Shown piece by piece: positions 24,182-35,700 of a stretch of 64,000 nt of DNA. How positions within the stretch are numbered: the stretch's first letter is position 1; each line of letters begins with the position of its first letter. Both the position numbers and the translations under genes were made by a program. Source of the DNA: Deuterostichococcus epilithicus (lineage: Eukaryota > Chlorophyta > Trebouxiophyceae > Prasiolales > Stichococcaceae); the NCBI GenBank assembly GCA_033439295.1, contig JAVTLE010000014.1:2294001-2358000 (forward strand). Reading direction: 5' to 3'. The notes below the pieces were generated by a model, which made no database searches, had not been told where the DNA came from, and worked only from the letters and a program-made list of their open reading frames with translations.

Positions 24182-24394
24182 CACGATCACTGAAAAGGCT
24201 CCAGGCCGTGCTTCTCAGCTGGCCTATCCCAGGCACCGCTCTGATTTGTGCGAACTACACTCGTGGGTGTCGTCGTTGCGACCTTGCGGTTGTAGGCATC
24301 CACAGCGGACCTGGCAAGGAGCACAGCAGCGGCCCACGGGCGCGTCAAGGAAGGTTGTGTGCCATCAGGCTGGGAGTTCTGAGGCTGCATCGCT
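24182..24394. promoter_or_regulatory. Divergent promoter region of DGD (-) and PSMA1 (+)
   Basis: Only about 213 bp separate the proposed DGD start codon from the PSMA1 start codon, so both promoters must fit or overlap here. No defined box recognised. The interval grows if the true DGD start is elsewhere. Confidence 0.4.
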
Positions 24395-26044
24395 ATGTTT
24401 CGTAATCAGGTACTGCAATGTCCTGACGTAGTTCCACTTTTGTACTTTGGAGAAACAAGTCGTGCACTGTGTCTGTTTGCACCGCAGCTGTCCGCCGTGA
24501 CATGCTACTGACGCCGCTCCCTCCTCCTTTGAAGTATGACACGGATGTGGTCACGTGGAGCCCGCAAGGCCGCATCCACCAGATCGAGTATGCTATGGAG
24601 GCTGTGAAGCAGGGCGCAGCAGCTGTTGGCTTGAAGGTGAGCTGTTGCGAGCTGCAACACATCCCGCACTGCATGGCTGCGCGCATGGTCGTGGCCCAGC
24701 CACCTTCGTCGCCTTCACAGCTTTGTGGGTCCGAAATCTACCAGCATCACCACCGTTCGCTCCAAGCCGTACACATCAGCGTATAACCTCAAACCCCTCG
24801 CAGAGCGACACGCACGTCATCCTGGCCAGCCTGAAGCGCGCCCCCTCGGAGCTGTCGTCGTACACACAGAAGGTCTTCAAAATCGACGACCACATGGGCA
24901 TCGCCACCGCTGGCCTGGCCGCGGACGGCCGCATCTTGTGCCGCTACATGCGCAACGAGTGCATCAATCACAGGCACGCTCTCTTTGCAGTCTCTTTTTG
25001 CCCTGCTTGATGCTGCTCCTCCTACAACCTGTCTGGCTCATGCTGCGATGAGACGCGCAAGTCACAGGAGTCACCTGCCTGATGAGCAATCCTCCATGAC
25101 GCCGCTCACCTGCCTCCGCCTGCAGGTTCGTGTATGAGTCGCCGATGCCGACGGGGCGGCTGGTGCGGCAGATAGCAGACAAATCGCAGGTGGCGACGCA
25201 GCGGTCGTGGAAGCGGCCTTACGGCGTCGGGCTGCTCGTGGGCGGCTGGGACAAGGCCGCGGGCCACCTGTACTATAATTGCCCCTCTGGCAACTACTAC
25301 GAGTACAAGGCCTTTGCCGTCGGCGCACGCTCCCAGGTCAGCCTGCAATTTCCAAGACGGACAACCTTCTCTTCCTGCAACATATTGAAGCCTTTGTTGG
25401 GTGGCGGCTGGACAGGGTCGCAAGGATGGTCGCGAGGCCCTGACTGCAGCTTCACGTTGGTAAATGTCTGACGGCTTGGCCTCCGCCGGTGTCAATCTGG
25501 TGCTTCACTGACCGCAGGCGGCAAAGACGTACCTGGAGCGCAACTTCGAGTCATTCCCCGGCTGCAGCCTGGACCAGCTGGTGCAGCACGCCCTCAAGGC
25601 GCTGGCGGCGTCCGTGCAAGATGGCGAGCTGAAGCAGGAGGCAGTCACCGTGTCGGTGGTCGGTCGCGACATGCCGTTCACCATCCTGGACGACGAGACC
25701 GTGTCCAGCGCGATCTCGGCACACAAGGTGCTTGAAATCTGCTGAGCATTTGCATAGAGCAGGGTGGGCATACTTGCCGGAATGCATGCCCCATCAGCGT
25801 CGTCACAGGGGACACTGCAGAAAAAGCAGCTTGTGCTGATGAGAGTTGGCCACGTGACGCTTCGCAGGAGGAGGAGGGCGGCGATGGTGACGCGGGAGAT
25901 GTTGACGCGGGGGACGCGGCACCTGCCGCCGCAGCAGCGCCGGCAGCTGCGGATGCAGCCGTGCCCGCGGGTGCAGCAGACGGCAATGGCGCGGCGCCTG
26001 GCAGAGAGGATGACGACCAGGCTGCCGCGCCCATGGAGACGTAG
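24395..26044 (+). CDS. PSMA1: 20S proteasome subunit alpha type-1 (alpha6, PSMA1)
   Basis: Six exons, all in phase: 24395-24409 (ATG, five codons MFRNQ), 24535-24636, 24804-24973, 25126-25336, 25518-25727, 25868-26044 (TAG); 294 residues. The alpha-subunit signature is [20 protein letters not shown], followed by MEAVKQG. Then [54 protein letters not shown] and [11 protein letters not shown] identify the alpha6/PSMA1 type. The last exon is an Asp/Glu/Ala-rich tail longer than in animals. Alpha subunits form the outer, non-catalytic rings of the 20S core. The intron after 24973 has a GC donor (CAG/GCACGC). Confidence 0.96.
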
Positions 26045-26282
26045 CTGTTGCAAGGGTTGTAAGGCATGGAGGGCTGAGCGCCGCTTCACAACATTGGTGC
26101 TGACAGTCGTCTGTCAGACGAAAACGTTGATTCTCGGTCTTGACAGACAGATTTGGCGGGACTATATACGCGCTTTCGTGCAAGTGGATGTGGTATTAAG
26201 CATCAACAGATCGCACACCCAGGCACCTAAAGTGCTAATGTTGACTGTGCCTCACAGCTCCTGCATGTCTTGAACCACCAGC

Positions 26283-26807
26283 ATGTCGCAGACCGCGGTG
26301 CGGGGCTTCCCGGCTCGAGCTCACCTCGACTGCTCCAGCCACCTGGGTGGCGTCGCACGTCCCGGCCCACCGCGGCTGCCGCCACAGCACCAGCAGCTGC
26401 ACGCGCCTAGTCTGTGCAGACGAGCCGCCAGCAGGCGCGGACAGTCGCTTATCACCCGCAAGGTGCGTGTCCGAATGGTGCACTGCTGTCGGAGCTTAGG
26501 TGCACGTCGGCGGGCCCGGCCTTTGCTCCGCTTCTAAGCCTGTGATTTTTGTCGCAGTCTGCGTCGGACCGCATAGCAGATGACCTGCGCAATGGAGAGG
26601 AGCTGCGCATCCTTTCTGCCAACGGCAGCAATGGCGCTGGTCCCAGCAGCAATGGCGCTGGTCCCAGCAGCAACGGCGCCGCAGCGCCTCTGAACGGCTC
26701 GGCTGGCGTGACGCTGAACGGGAACGGCGCGCACCTGAACGGTCTGCGCAGCGGCTCGGGCAATGGCGCCGGGCCCAACGTCGTCCCCGCTGGGTGCGCG
26801 AACGCTT

Positions 26808-26846
<39 letters not shown>

Positions 26847-29800
26847 CAGCACCACGAATGTCGAACTAGGTTCGGACGGCATCTCAATTGCATGTGCTCG
26901 GTACTATGCACAGGACAAAGACAAAGGTGAATTACGCCACCAATGGCACCGGCCTGGCGGCGGCGACAGCAGCGCCTCCGTTCACGGCCGAGGAGGTGGA
27001 CGGCTACGCAGACGCGTGCGACGTCGGGCAGCTGGAGGCGTGCGCGCAGCAGCGGCTGACAGATTCGCAGGATGGCGCCGAGGCGGGTCCCGCCACTGAT
27101 GCGGCGGCTGCGGCGGCGGCAGCCGGCGCACGTGGCACGCCGTACGCCAGCCCGGGAGGGAAGTGGAGCAACTTCAAGAAGTACTCCACCTTTCAGGTAC
27201 CAAACTGAAGCAGCATCACGGTCTGGCATGGCCGGTCACGCATCAGTATTCGTGGCGATTGCCTCGACTTCGTTTTGCACCACCTTTGCATAATGTGCTT
27301 TGTGTTCTGTCCCTGAATCCATGCGTGCCACAGGTCCCCTCGTGCCAACTCTGAAGGGGAGATGCCTCAAGGGCTGCTCCTGTGCTGGCTGTTCTGCAAA
27401 CGGAAGCGAGGCCCCTCCCTGCTGCTGGCTTGGTGTCCCGAGTAGCTTCAACCCCCCTCTTTTGTTGGGCACGCCCGCAGCGGACGTGGCAGATCTGGAG
27501 CTTCGCCCTGGCGTTTGCCGTGCGCTGCTTCGCGCTCAAGTGGCGCATCACCTACGGGCGCGGCGGCATGACGGAGGCGCGTGTGGTGCAGCGCCGCCAG
27601 AAGCTGGCGGCGTGGCTGCGGGAGGGACTCGTGCGGCTGGGCCCCACCTTCATCAAGATCGGGCAGCAGTTCAGCACGCGCGTGGACGTGCTGTCCAAGG
27701 AGTTCGTCGCAGAGCTCGAGAAGCTGCAGGTGAGGCGGGCATCCCATCCGACGCCAGGCCCCGCCCCCTCTTGCGCATGCATGCACGCACCCGCGCGGCA
27801 GTGTGTGCGTATGACTCTTCTCATCTCGCTTGATGCTGTCTGCATGCATCCGCCAGACGCCTCCGCATCTTCCGAGGAGCACCCGCCCAGCGCGCCTTTC
27901 GCGCTGCGGCCCTGCCACGTGCCATTGGGGGGCCCCACTCAGGGACGGCCGCCTTTTCACCGCAGGACAATGTGCCGGCGTTCGAGTCGGCACAGGCGAT
28001 CGCCATCGTGGAGCGCAATCTGGGCGCCCCCATCCTGGAGAAGTTTGAGTCCTTCGACCCGCAGCCCATCGCAGCAGCCAGCCTGGGCCAGGTGGGTGGA
28101 GCCCTGGCGCCATGTGCGGGGAGGCAATGCCTGCAGATGCGCGAACGTCTGTCCGTCGTCGGCGGCGCGCTGGCCGCGCTCACTGCTGGCGTCCGCTGCG
28201 GACTGCTGGCGTTGCGCATGGCAGCTACACCGCAAACCAGCATCTGCATGGCGTGCTGCGCGTCGTCTGTGCTGTGGGCGACTCAGCCACAGACGAGAGT
28301 CGAGAAGGGAGGGCAGAGCGCAGCCGCCGATGCCGGCCTGAGCTGTGCAGGGGCCCGCCGGTGAAGCGGCCCTCATGATAGAGTCCAATGCCAAGTTTTC
28401 TGCACAGGTGCACCTAGCCAAGCTGCGTGGCGAGACCGTCGTGGTCAAGGTGCAGCGCCCAGGCCTCAAGTCGCTGTTCGACATCGACCTCAAAAACATC
28501 CGGGTGCTAGCGGAGTGGCTGCAGAAGCTGGACCCGCAGTCGGACGGCGCGGCGCGCGACTGGGTCGCCATCTACGACGAGTGCTCCCGCATCCTGTACC
28601 AGGAGATCGACTACCGGCTGGAGGGGGAAAACGCCGAGCGCTTCCGGTGAGGCCAGCGAACCTCGCACTCCTGGCTCCCTCTGGTTCCTCCCTGTGCCTC
28701 GACTGTGCCAAGGCCGCATGCAACTGTGTGGACGGTGCGCCAGTGGGCTTGCCTTGATTGGGAGGGAGCAACGGGCCGGCCGTGGGGGGGGGGCAGTGAT
28801 CCACTTGCAGCACCGGCGCAAGAGGCAGTGCAGCCCGTCTCGACCAGCGGAGCCTGGAGGCTGCGGCCTTGCCGGCGGCTGGGTGCCCCTTGCATGCCGT
28901 CAAAGGGTCCGCTATGCAGACACCCCAACAGCGTGTGCGCCGCTGATGGGCGCTCTACGACGCCGCGCAGGAAAAATTTCGCCAACAAGGACTGGGTGAA
29001 GGTCCCGAAGATCAACTGGGAGTACACCACCTCGGAGATACTGACCATGGAGTACTGTCCCGGCATCAAGATCAACCGCGCCGACCAGCTGGATGCCAAG
29101 GTGCGGTCACCGATCCTGCAGTTCCTTGTCAGCGCTCCCTGTAAGGTTGAAACTGCACTGCTCAACACCTCGCGCATGGGCTGCAGCAGCCTAAGGGCGC
29201 TTGTGTATTTTGTACATCAGCTGTGGCATCAGACTCTCGCTCCCTTGGTCTGCTGCTGTGCGAGCCTGCGGCAGGCGGCTGGTGCAAGTGCGGCGTGCGA
29301 GCGTGCCAGCTGGAGAGACTGACTAGCTGAGTTTGTACATGGTCGCAGGGCATCGACCGGAAGCGGCTGGCCAAGCTGTCGGTGGAGTGCTACCTGGAGC
29401 AGCTACTCACCTACGGCTTCTTCCATGCCGGTGCAGGGCTCTGTCGCTCGCCCCACAAACCTAAGACAACGAGTTGGCGTTGGCAGATCAATTGTTTGTT
29501 GACTGGAGTCTGCTGCGGCTCCACAGTCCGCCAGCACGAGGCATGGCCAACAACGAAATCTGACACGAGCGACCCACCGGTGGCATGCAGATCCTCACCC
29601 AGGCAACATCGCTGTGGACGCAGTAGGCGGCGGCCGGCTGATCTACTACGACTTCGGTGGGTGCCGCCTGCTGGTCTTGTTGCTTGCAAGAAGCCATCGG
29701 AAACGCTGATGGTCCCTACGCCTTGCCACCTGCTTCCCGTTGGCCCTTGTGATGGGCCTCAGTGATGTGGCTCCCCTGTGATTGCGCAGGCATGATGGGC

Positions 29801-32210
29801 ACCATCCCCACTGATGTGCGCTCGGGTCTGCTGGAGCTCTTCTATGGCGTCTACGAAAAGGACCCCGACAGGTGCAGGGAGTCGCGACTTGTCTTCGTCT
29901 GCAGCCACACTCTGAAGAAGTTGCACCGAACAACATCACAGCACTGCTGGCTTGGGCATCCGGCCAAAGAACACCTTCATGCAGCGCACTGAAATTGTGC
30001 CTGGTCGATGAGCTCGAGCTCACTTGGTGCTCGCGACAGAGCGACTGCCGGACCTTGGACATCAAGGGACACACCCTCCTGCAACCCGCCTGTGCAGGTG
30101 CATCGGGGCGCTGATCACGATGGGCGTGCTGATCCCGGGCAACGACATGACAGCCGTGCGCCGGACAGCCACCTTCTTCCTCAACAACTTTGAGGTGTGC
30201 AGAGCGCACCTGGGCTCGCTTGGTTTCGCCTGGGCGAACATGAGAATGGCGGCGGCGGCGGCGGCGGCGGCGGCAGTAATGTCGTGGCTGCAGCAGCTCG
30301 TGACAGCGTCGGTGCGGTACTGACAGCGGGAAGTGGACACCAGCTTCAGCGGCGTTTACACCTGCCCTGCCAAGAAGCGGCGCAACATGCACAGCCGACT
30401 GCACAGTCAGGCGGCCTCGCAGTACAGGCAGTCGACGAAGAAGCCAGCTCAAATCACCAAAACTCAACTTGGCCAGGCCGGTGCAAGCAACCCTGAAGCA
30501 ATTCGGGTGGAGGCTGACGCATACAGCCCGTCTCACAACCCAGGAGCGGCTGGCGGAGCAGAAGGCAGCGGCGGCGGCGGACGCAAACTACGATGCCGAT
30601 TTCAAGGGGCCGCGCTCCAAGGAGGAGAAAACGGCCAAGCGCAAGGCCATTCTGTCGGCTATCGGTACGCCCGACGAGCCCCTGCTGAGCCCTGTCGAGC
30701 TCGCCAGCTATGCTGCGCATGGTGCACAAGGCTGCCATCTGGTGCTGGGGTGCTGATGATATCAGTTCGGCATATTGGAGCCGCCGTCGCGCCATCTCTG
30801 GGTGTTCGCGTACTGCAGCAAATGCTGACGGAGCGTCTCGCATGCCCGCGGGCGCTGCTCGCGACCAGCCGCGGGAGGGCAGCAGCGCCCTGTCAGGCGT
30901 CGTTGCCGCAGCTGCGGCGCAGCTCATCCGGCATTGCACGAGCTGCCCACCACTCACGTCCCGAAGGCGTGCTCGCTGCTGGTTTTCAGAAACGAGTTTT
31001 GCGCTGTTTCAGCTACGAGACACCCTTGTTCCGGGCGCGCAGGCGAGGACCTGCTGGTGGCGAGCGCGGACAAGCCATTTCGCTTCCCCGCTACCTTCAC
31101 CTTTGTCGTGCGCTCCTTCACGGTGCTGGACGGCATCGGCAAGAGCCTCAACCCCAAGTTCGACATCTCCGAGATCGCGGCGCCCTACGCACGTGGGCTG
31201 CTGCTGGAGGCGCGCCCCCAGTTCGCCAAGCTGGCAGAGAACTTCCGCAAGCGCGCCGCCACCCAGGTGGGGGTTTTCCCTCAAGCTGCTGCCTCTCCAG
31301 GTCCTGTGGCAGAGGAAAGAGAGTTGCAAGCGTGTGCTGCCTCGCGTCGTGGCTGGAGTGGGACCGGCCTGTGATCGTGCCGCCCTGCCTGCGGGCTCGC
31401 ACTGCATCCAACCTGCGCCACCGGTCCAAGTCCTGCCCCGGCAAGCACAGCAAGCTCGGTTGTTTCCACTTGTGTGCACCCTTCCTGCCGCGCAGAATCG
31501 GGCGGTGCGCAACCTGTTCACGTCGCCCAACCGGATCGAGGACGTGGCGGTCACGATGCGCTCCCTGGAGCGCGGCGACCTCAAGCTGCGCGTCCGCGCC
31601 CTCGAGGCCGAGCGCGCCCTCGACCGCGTGCAGGTGGGGGCACCGCCAGCTGTGGCCGCCCTCCATGTCGGCCACTTGAACCAGCCACAATGGAAATGGT
31701 CATCAACCGGGTGCCGGGTCGACGATCAGCTCGGCCTCAGCTGTGAGTCAGAGGAAGTACAGCGGCTGTGTCGAAGCGCCGCCGGAGCCTCCCATCGGCG
31801 GTCGGCCGGCCGGCATCGGTGCCAACGAAGCACCAAGAAGTCTGAAGCCTGCGGACTGCACGGCCCTGCCATGTGCCCTGAAAAGCAACAGCAGCCTACA
31901 AGGTCGCCCGCTGCCTGCCATTAAGGCGCTGCAGCTCCTCCCGACGGGCTGCTGACGGGCTGCTCGCCCGAGCGCTGACGCTGCTCCTGGTTCCCCTGCC
32001 CACCTGCAGGCGCGGCAGAAGGCGGTGACTACGGCGATCATCGCCTCCACGCTGGTCAACGTGGGCACAGTGCTGACGGTGTCCGCGATGCGGGTCGCCG
32101 CCAATGCGGCGTTCGCCGGCGCCGCGCTGGCGGGCCTGTCCACACTCATCGGCCTGCTCAAGGTGTCGCGCCAGGAGAAGAAGGAGGCCATGATCACAGG
32201 CGCCGCCTGA
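26283..32210 (+). CDS. ABC1K8: Plastid ABC1 atypical kinase, ABC1K8/OSA1 type
   Basis: Fifteen exons, all in phase: 26283-26462, 26558-26793, 26914-27196, 27481-27729, 27966-28091, 28408-28646, 28971-29100, 29349-29430, 29591-29656, 29790-29871, 30098-30194, 30544-30664, 31043-31266, 31496-31633, 32010-32210 (TGA); 817 residues. Order: Arg/Ser/Pro-rich plastid transit peptide; low-complexity Asn/Gly/Ser linker; [12 protein letters not shown]; KxGQ motif in [12 protein letters not shown]; Ala-rich loop AAASLGQ; catalytic lysine in [31 protein letters not shown]; metal-binding [41 protein letters not shown]; and a C-terminal hydrophobic pair. Arabidopsis ABC1K8/OSA1 is a chloroplast envelope kinase in oxidative stress and iron handling; ABC1K7 is close, so the number is an inference. 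Confidence 0.93.
26632..26677 (+). repeat. 21-base tandem repeat in ABC1K8 exon 2
   Basis: The unit AATGGCGCTGGTCCCAGCAGC occurs twice and starts a third, degenerate copy, coding the heptad NGAGPSS. It lies in the low-complexity linker between transit peptide and kinase. Confidence 0.7.
26805..26846 (+). repeat. (AGC)n trinucleotide repeat in ABC1K8 intron 2
   Basis: About 13-14 AGC units. In the phase-closing model this is intron (26794-26913). If the intron were retained, the repeat would read as poly-Ser and stop soon after. Confidence 0.75.
30246..30274 (+). repeat. (GGC)n trinucleotide repeat in ABC1K8 intron 11
   Basis: An uninterrupted run of about nine GGC units inside the intron between exons 30098-30194 and 30544-30664. 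Confidence 0.75.
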
Positions 32211-32739
32211 TGTGATGGCGCACGAGCTTCATCTGCCGCGGCTGTGGCGGCGGTCAATACGAAGGGAGGGCACCGGCGGCTGAGCAGTTCATCTGGGCAT
32301 GGTGTGCTCAGGATGGCTGGTGAGACTGGACTTGAATCAGCTGGTCAGTGTCTGATGTGGGACTCGGCAGTGACAGCTGTGAGGGGAACGGCGGACTGCA
32401 AGTCGCAGCAGCGGTTCAGTTGTAGATTCTTTGGTCATCCTCGATCAGGACCGCATGCGGTTGTTTCACTCGAATTGTAGCTGTGAGGAGTCTAGGCGCA
32501 CTCACGTTGATGATGTTTTTTGGGCGGCCCTTCATCAAAATTGTCACAAAACCTGAACGGACATGGCCTACCTACCTCCGGGGCTCGTGCAAACCAGACT
32601 GCAGTGTTCATGTTGACTACCTACACGCTGCTCGGGACGCAGACAGAAACATCTGCCTCCCCCTCCGATCCCGACTCATGGGCAGGCGCGGCCAAACGAG
32701 CACCGTTTCTACCTAGCTAATCTGCCTACCTTCCCCCTG
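32211..32739. other. Intergenic region between convergent ABC1K8 and CASTOR/POLLUX genes
   Basis: Should contain both 3' UTRs. Moderately lower GC than the exons. Short frames only, none recognisable; no repeat or RNA gene seen. Confidence 0.5.
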
Positions 32740-35700
32740 TCATGTGCCCTCTGCGAGCACCACCAGCGCATCCACTGTCTTTCTGCTGAGGCTGCGGGCC
32801 GCCTTGTCCTTGGGGTTCAGGACGATGCGCCCCGTGCCGCGCACCGAAAAGCCCAGGACGATCTCCCCCTTCTGCCGCCCGCGGCGCATGATGTCATAGA
32901 ACGTCAGCTCCTCGCCTTCGTGCAGGTACCTCTCCACCGGTTGCACGTACAGCTGCGGCAGCAGTCGACGCCCGCTTCAGTCAGGCTGCTTGCAGGAGGG
33001 TTTGGACGCAGACAGGTGCGGCTGTCGCGGGCCATTGCGAGCACCCGCACCTTGCAAACAGAGGAGGACATGGCAGCAGCAGCCCTGCACCCACCTCATT
33101 GCCGTCATCTGTGAAGAGCTCCTGCGCCCCCCACAACACAGCACCTTGAGCCCTGAGGTACAATAGTCTCGAGGATGACGGCAGTGACAGAGCGGCACGC
33201 TGATCATGCACACCCAGGACGGCAGCCGCCTCACCGAGAGTATGGATATGACGGCGGGGTTCTCGGCACACATGGACAGTGCCATCGATACCAACTCATT
33301 GCTGAGGATGAACTCGCAGATGCCCAGCTCCGAGACGACCCGCTTGGCCCGCGCCTCCAGGATTTCTATGCGCCGCCACAGGACACATTCGTTTTCATGC
33401 GGACCCTGTGACAAACTACGTTTTGCCAACTGCAGTCCGGCTGCACTAAATACCAAAAACTGGTACAGGTCGAGAGGCAAAGATGCAGCGCAAGGCGAGG
33501 AGCGCGCTCTGCTGCCAGCAACAGGAGCCGCCGGCGCATGTGCGCTGTCAACAGCCCGCCACAGCACTGAAGGACATGTCAGTGCGGGCGGGGGTGTCCG
33601 TCGGCGCACCCGAGATGATGACGGTGTGGTGTTTGCCCTTGCGCAGGCGCTTCAGCAGGCTGGCGCTGGGCTGCAGGTGCGGCGGCAGCGGCCCGCCCAT
33701 GCCGCTTTTGCTGCTGGTGAAGGAGGAGCCGCCCGCATTGCTTCGCAGCCGCCCCGTGCTGGTCACCGACCTGGAAACCAAGATAGCCCTGGCAATTTGC
33801 AATTTGGCAGCATGACTTGACGCAAGAAGTGCCAGTACGAGGCCCTCGATGCGGGTGCAACCAGCGCTGTGCCGTCGTGGCTGGCCGCCTCCCGCTCTGC
33901 GCTCCTGCGCCATTACCGGAATGCCGCGCTGGCTGGTGTCAATTCTGGATAATTCCAAAGAGTGCACAGTGCATCAGACCGCTGCAGGCAGCAACAGCAG
34001 CACCACCACACTTGCCCTTGAGCCAACTCTGCAGGCGTGCCAGGCCGGAAGACACCCTTGTCCAGGACTGAGCTTAGTTCAGCCCTGCGGTGCTTCACAG
34101 CACCTGAGCTTTGGCAACCCTAAGGAGGTCAGCTCGCAGCCGCCGCACCGGTCCGGGTCCTCCAGGCTGGTCAGCGCCGACGCCATCAGCCGGTTGGACT
34201 GGATGTCCCGAAGCAGCAGCGACACTGCGGCCATGAAGCCATCTCAGAGAGAACAGCTCATCCACAGCAGCTGCCAGTACATGTGCCGCGCATGAAGCCA
34301 TCTCAGAGAGAACAGCTCATCCACAGCAGCTGCCAGTACATGTGCCGCGCACTGCAATACCTCGCGATGGCGCTGTGAGCGACCGCAGCTGGTGACTGCG
34401 AGTGGTGCATGAGACAACCATCGTTTCTCAACAAGTGACGGGTGTTGCACGCCTCTGAAAGCGGGCGCACCGGCGATGCAGCGGGAGTCCGAGTCGACGG
34501 TGCCGAGGCTGTCGCTGTCGCTGAGGATGAGGATGGAGGTGAACCGCCTGCGTGGGCCGGCGCAGCACACACGTGAATGCCGACTCGGCCGCGGCGGATG
34601 AGCAGACCAAGCGAAGCAGAGCAAAGCAACACGCTGCCGGGCTTGTGCATGTCTTCGTGTGCAGGCTCCAGCGCCCACTAGCGGGCCCAGGCACACGGAC
34701 AGGTGCTGCACAAGCCTCACTCTGGGCACAGGTCCTCCAGGCGCTTGCGGTCCACGAGGTCGCCCTGCATCATGGGCTCCTTGTACACCAGCGTCAGGTT
34801 CTGCACGGCAGCAGCACACAGCACTGCCGTAAGCCGCACGTCGTTCTGTGCCCGATGGAAGCGCCGGTCACGGCAATGGTCGGTGCCCTGTTCCCGTCCT
34901 GCCAGTGAGCTCCGGAAATGCAGGCGACGCATTCGACATATGTGCTGGATTCCCAATGCCAGCATCTGCGGGCTGGTATCTTGCTGGACAGCATGCAACC
35001 TGGGGTCTTAAAGATATGCACCTGTTCGTAACAGATGCACCTACTTTGTAGGGGGGCCTGGCAGGGGTTGAGACTCCGCCACTGGGTGAATCACCCAGGC
35101 CCAGAAGGTTGATTGCTTCACAGCACACAAGACAAAACCTTACGTTCATCAGCTCACCTGCAGGTCCTCGACGTCGAGGCCGCCGTCGAGCAGCATGCGG
35201 TCGCGATCCTCGATCGGCACCTCATTGTACAGGTGCAGCTCTGAGCCAGGCGGCACAAACGCGTCCAGCACCACGATCAGGTCGTCCAGGTCCCGCCGCC
35301 TGTCTCGCCACCCAGCCGTGAGGTTTGCTCAGCCCCAATTGAGCGTCCATGCCCTCCCTTGCATGCGGCAGGTGCCGGGCAGCAAGGCAGCAGCCTGGAG
35401 GACAGCGGACCAGTGCATATTGAAGGAGCAGCTCGCAAGGCAGCAGGACGGGCAGCGGCGGGGACAGCCGCACCAGCCAACAAACAGCAGGCGCTCGGGT
35501 TTGGTGCTGCTAGTCCAGGCGGGGCAGGAACCGAAGCGTGCCGGCGCCGGCTTGGCCGCCGCCATGTACGTGTTGTCGTCCTCAGCAAGCACCAAGAGCT
35601 CGTCGCCTGCGCCCGCCGCGCAAGAAGTTGCCACAGCAAATTGTACAGCAAACAATGGGAATTTGATTTCCATAAGATCAAAGACAAAAAATTGTTGGAA

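Noticed and set aside
26558-26869. Reading ABC1K8 exon 2 through the AGC tract to a TAG, giving a separate short poly-Ser protein
   Set aside because: A GTGCGC donor at 26794 and the acceptor before 26914 restore phase exactly into conserved ABC1K8 sequence.
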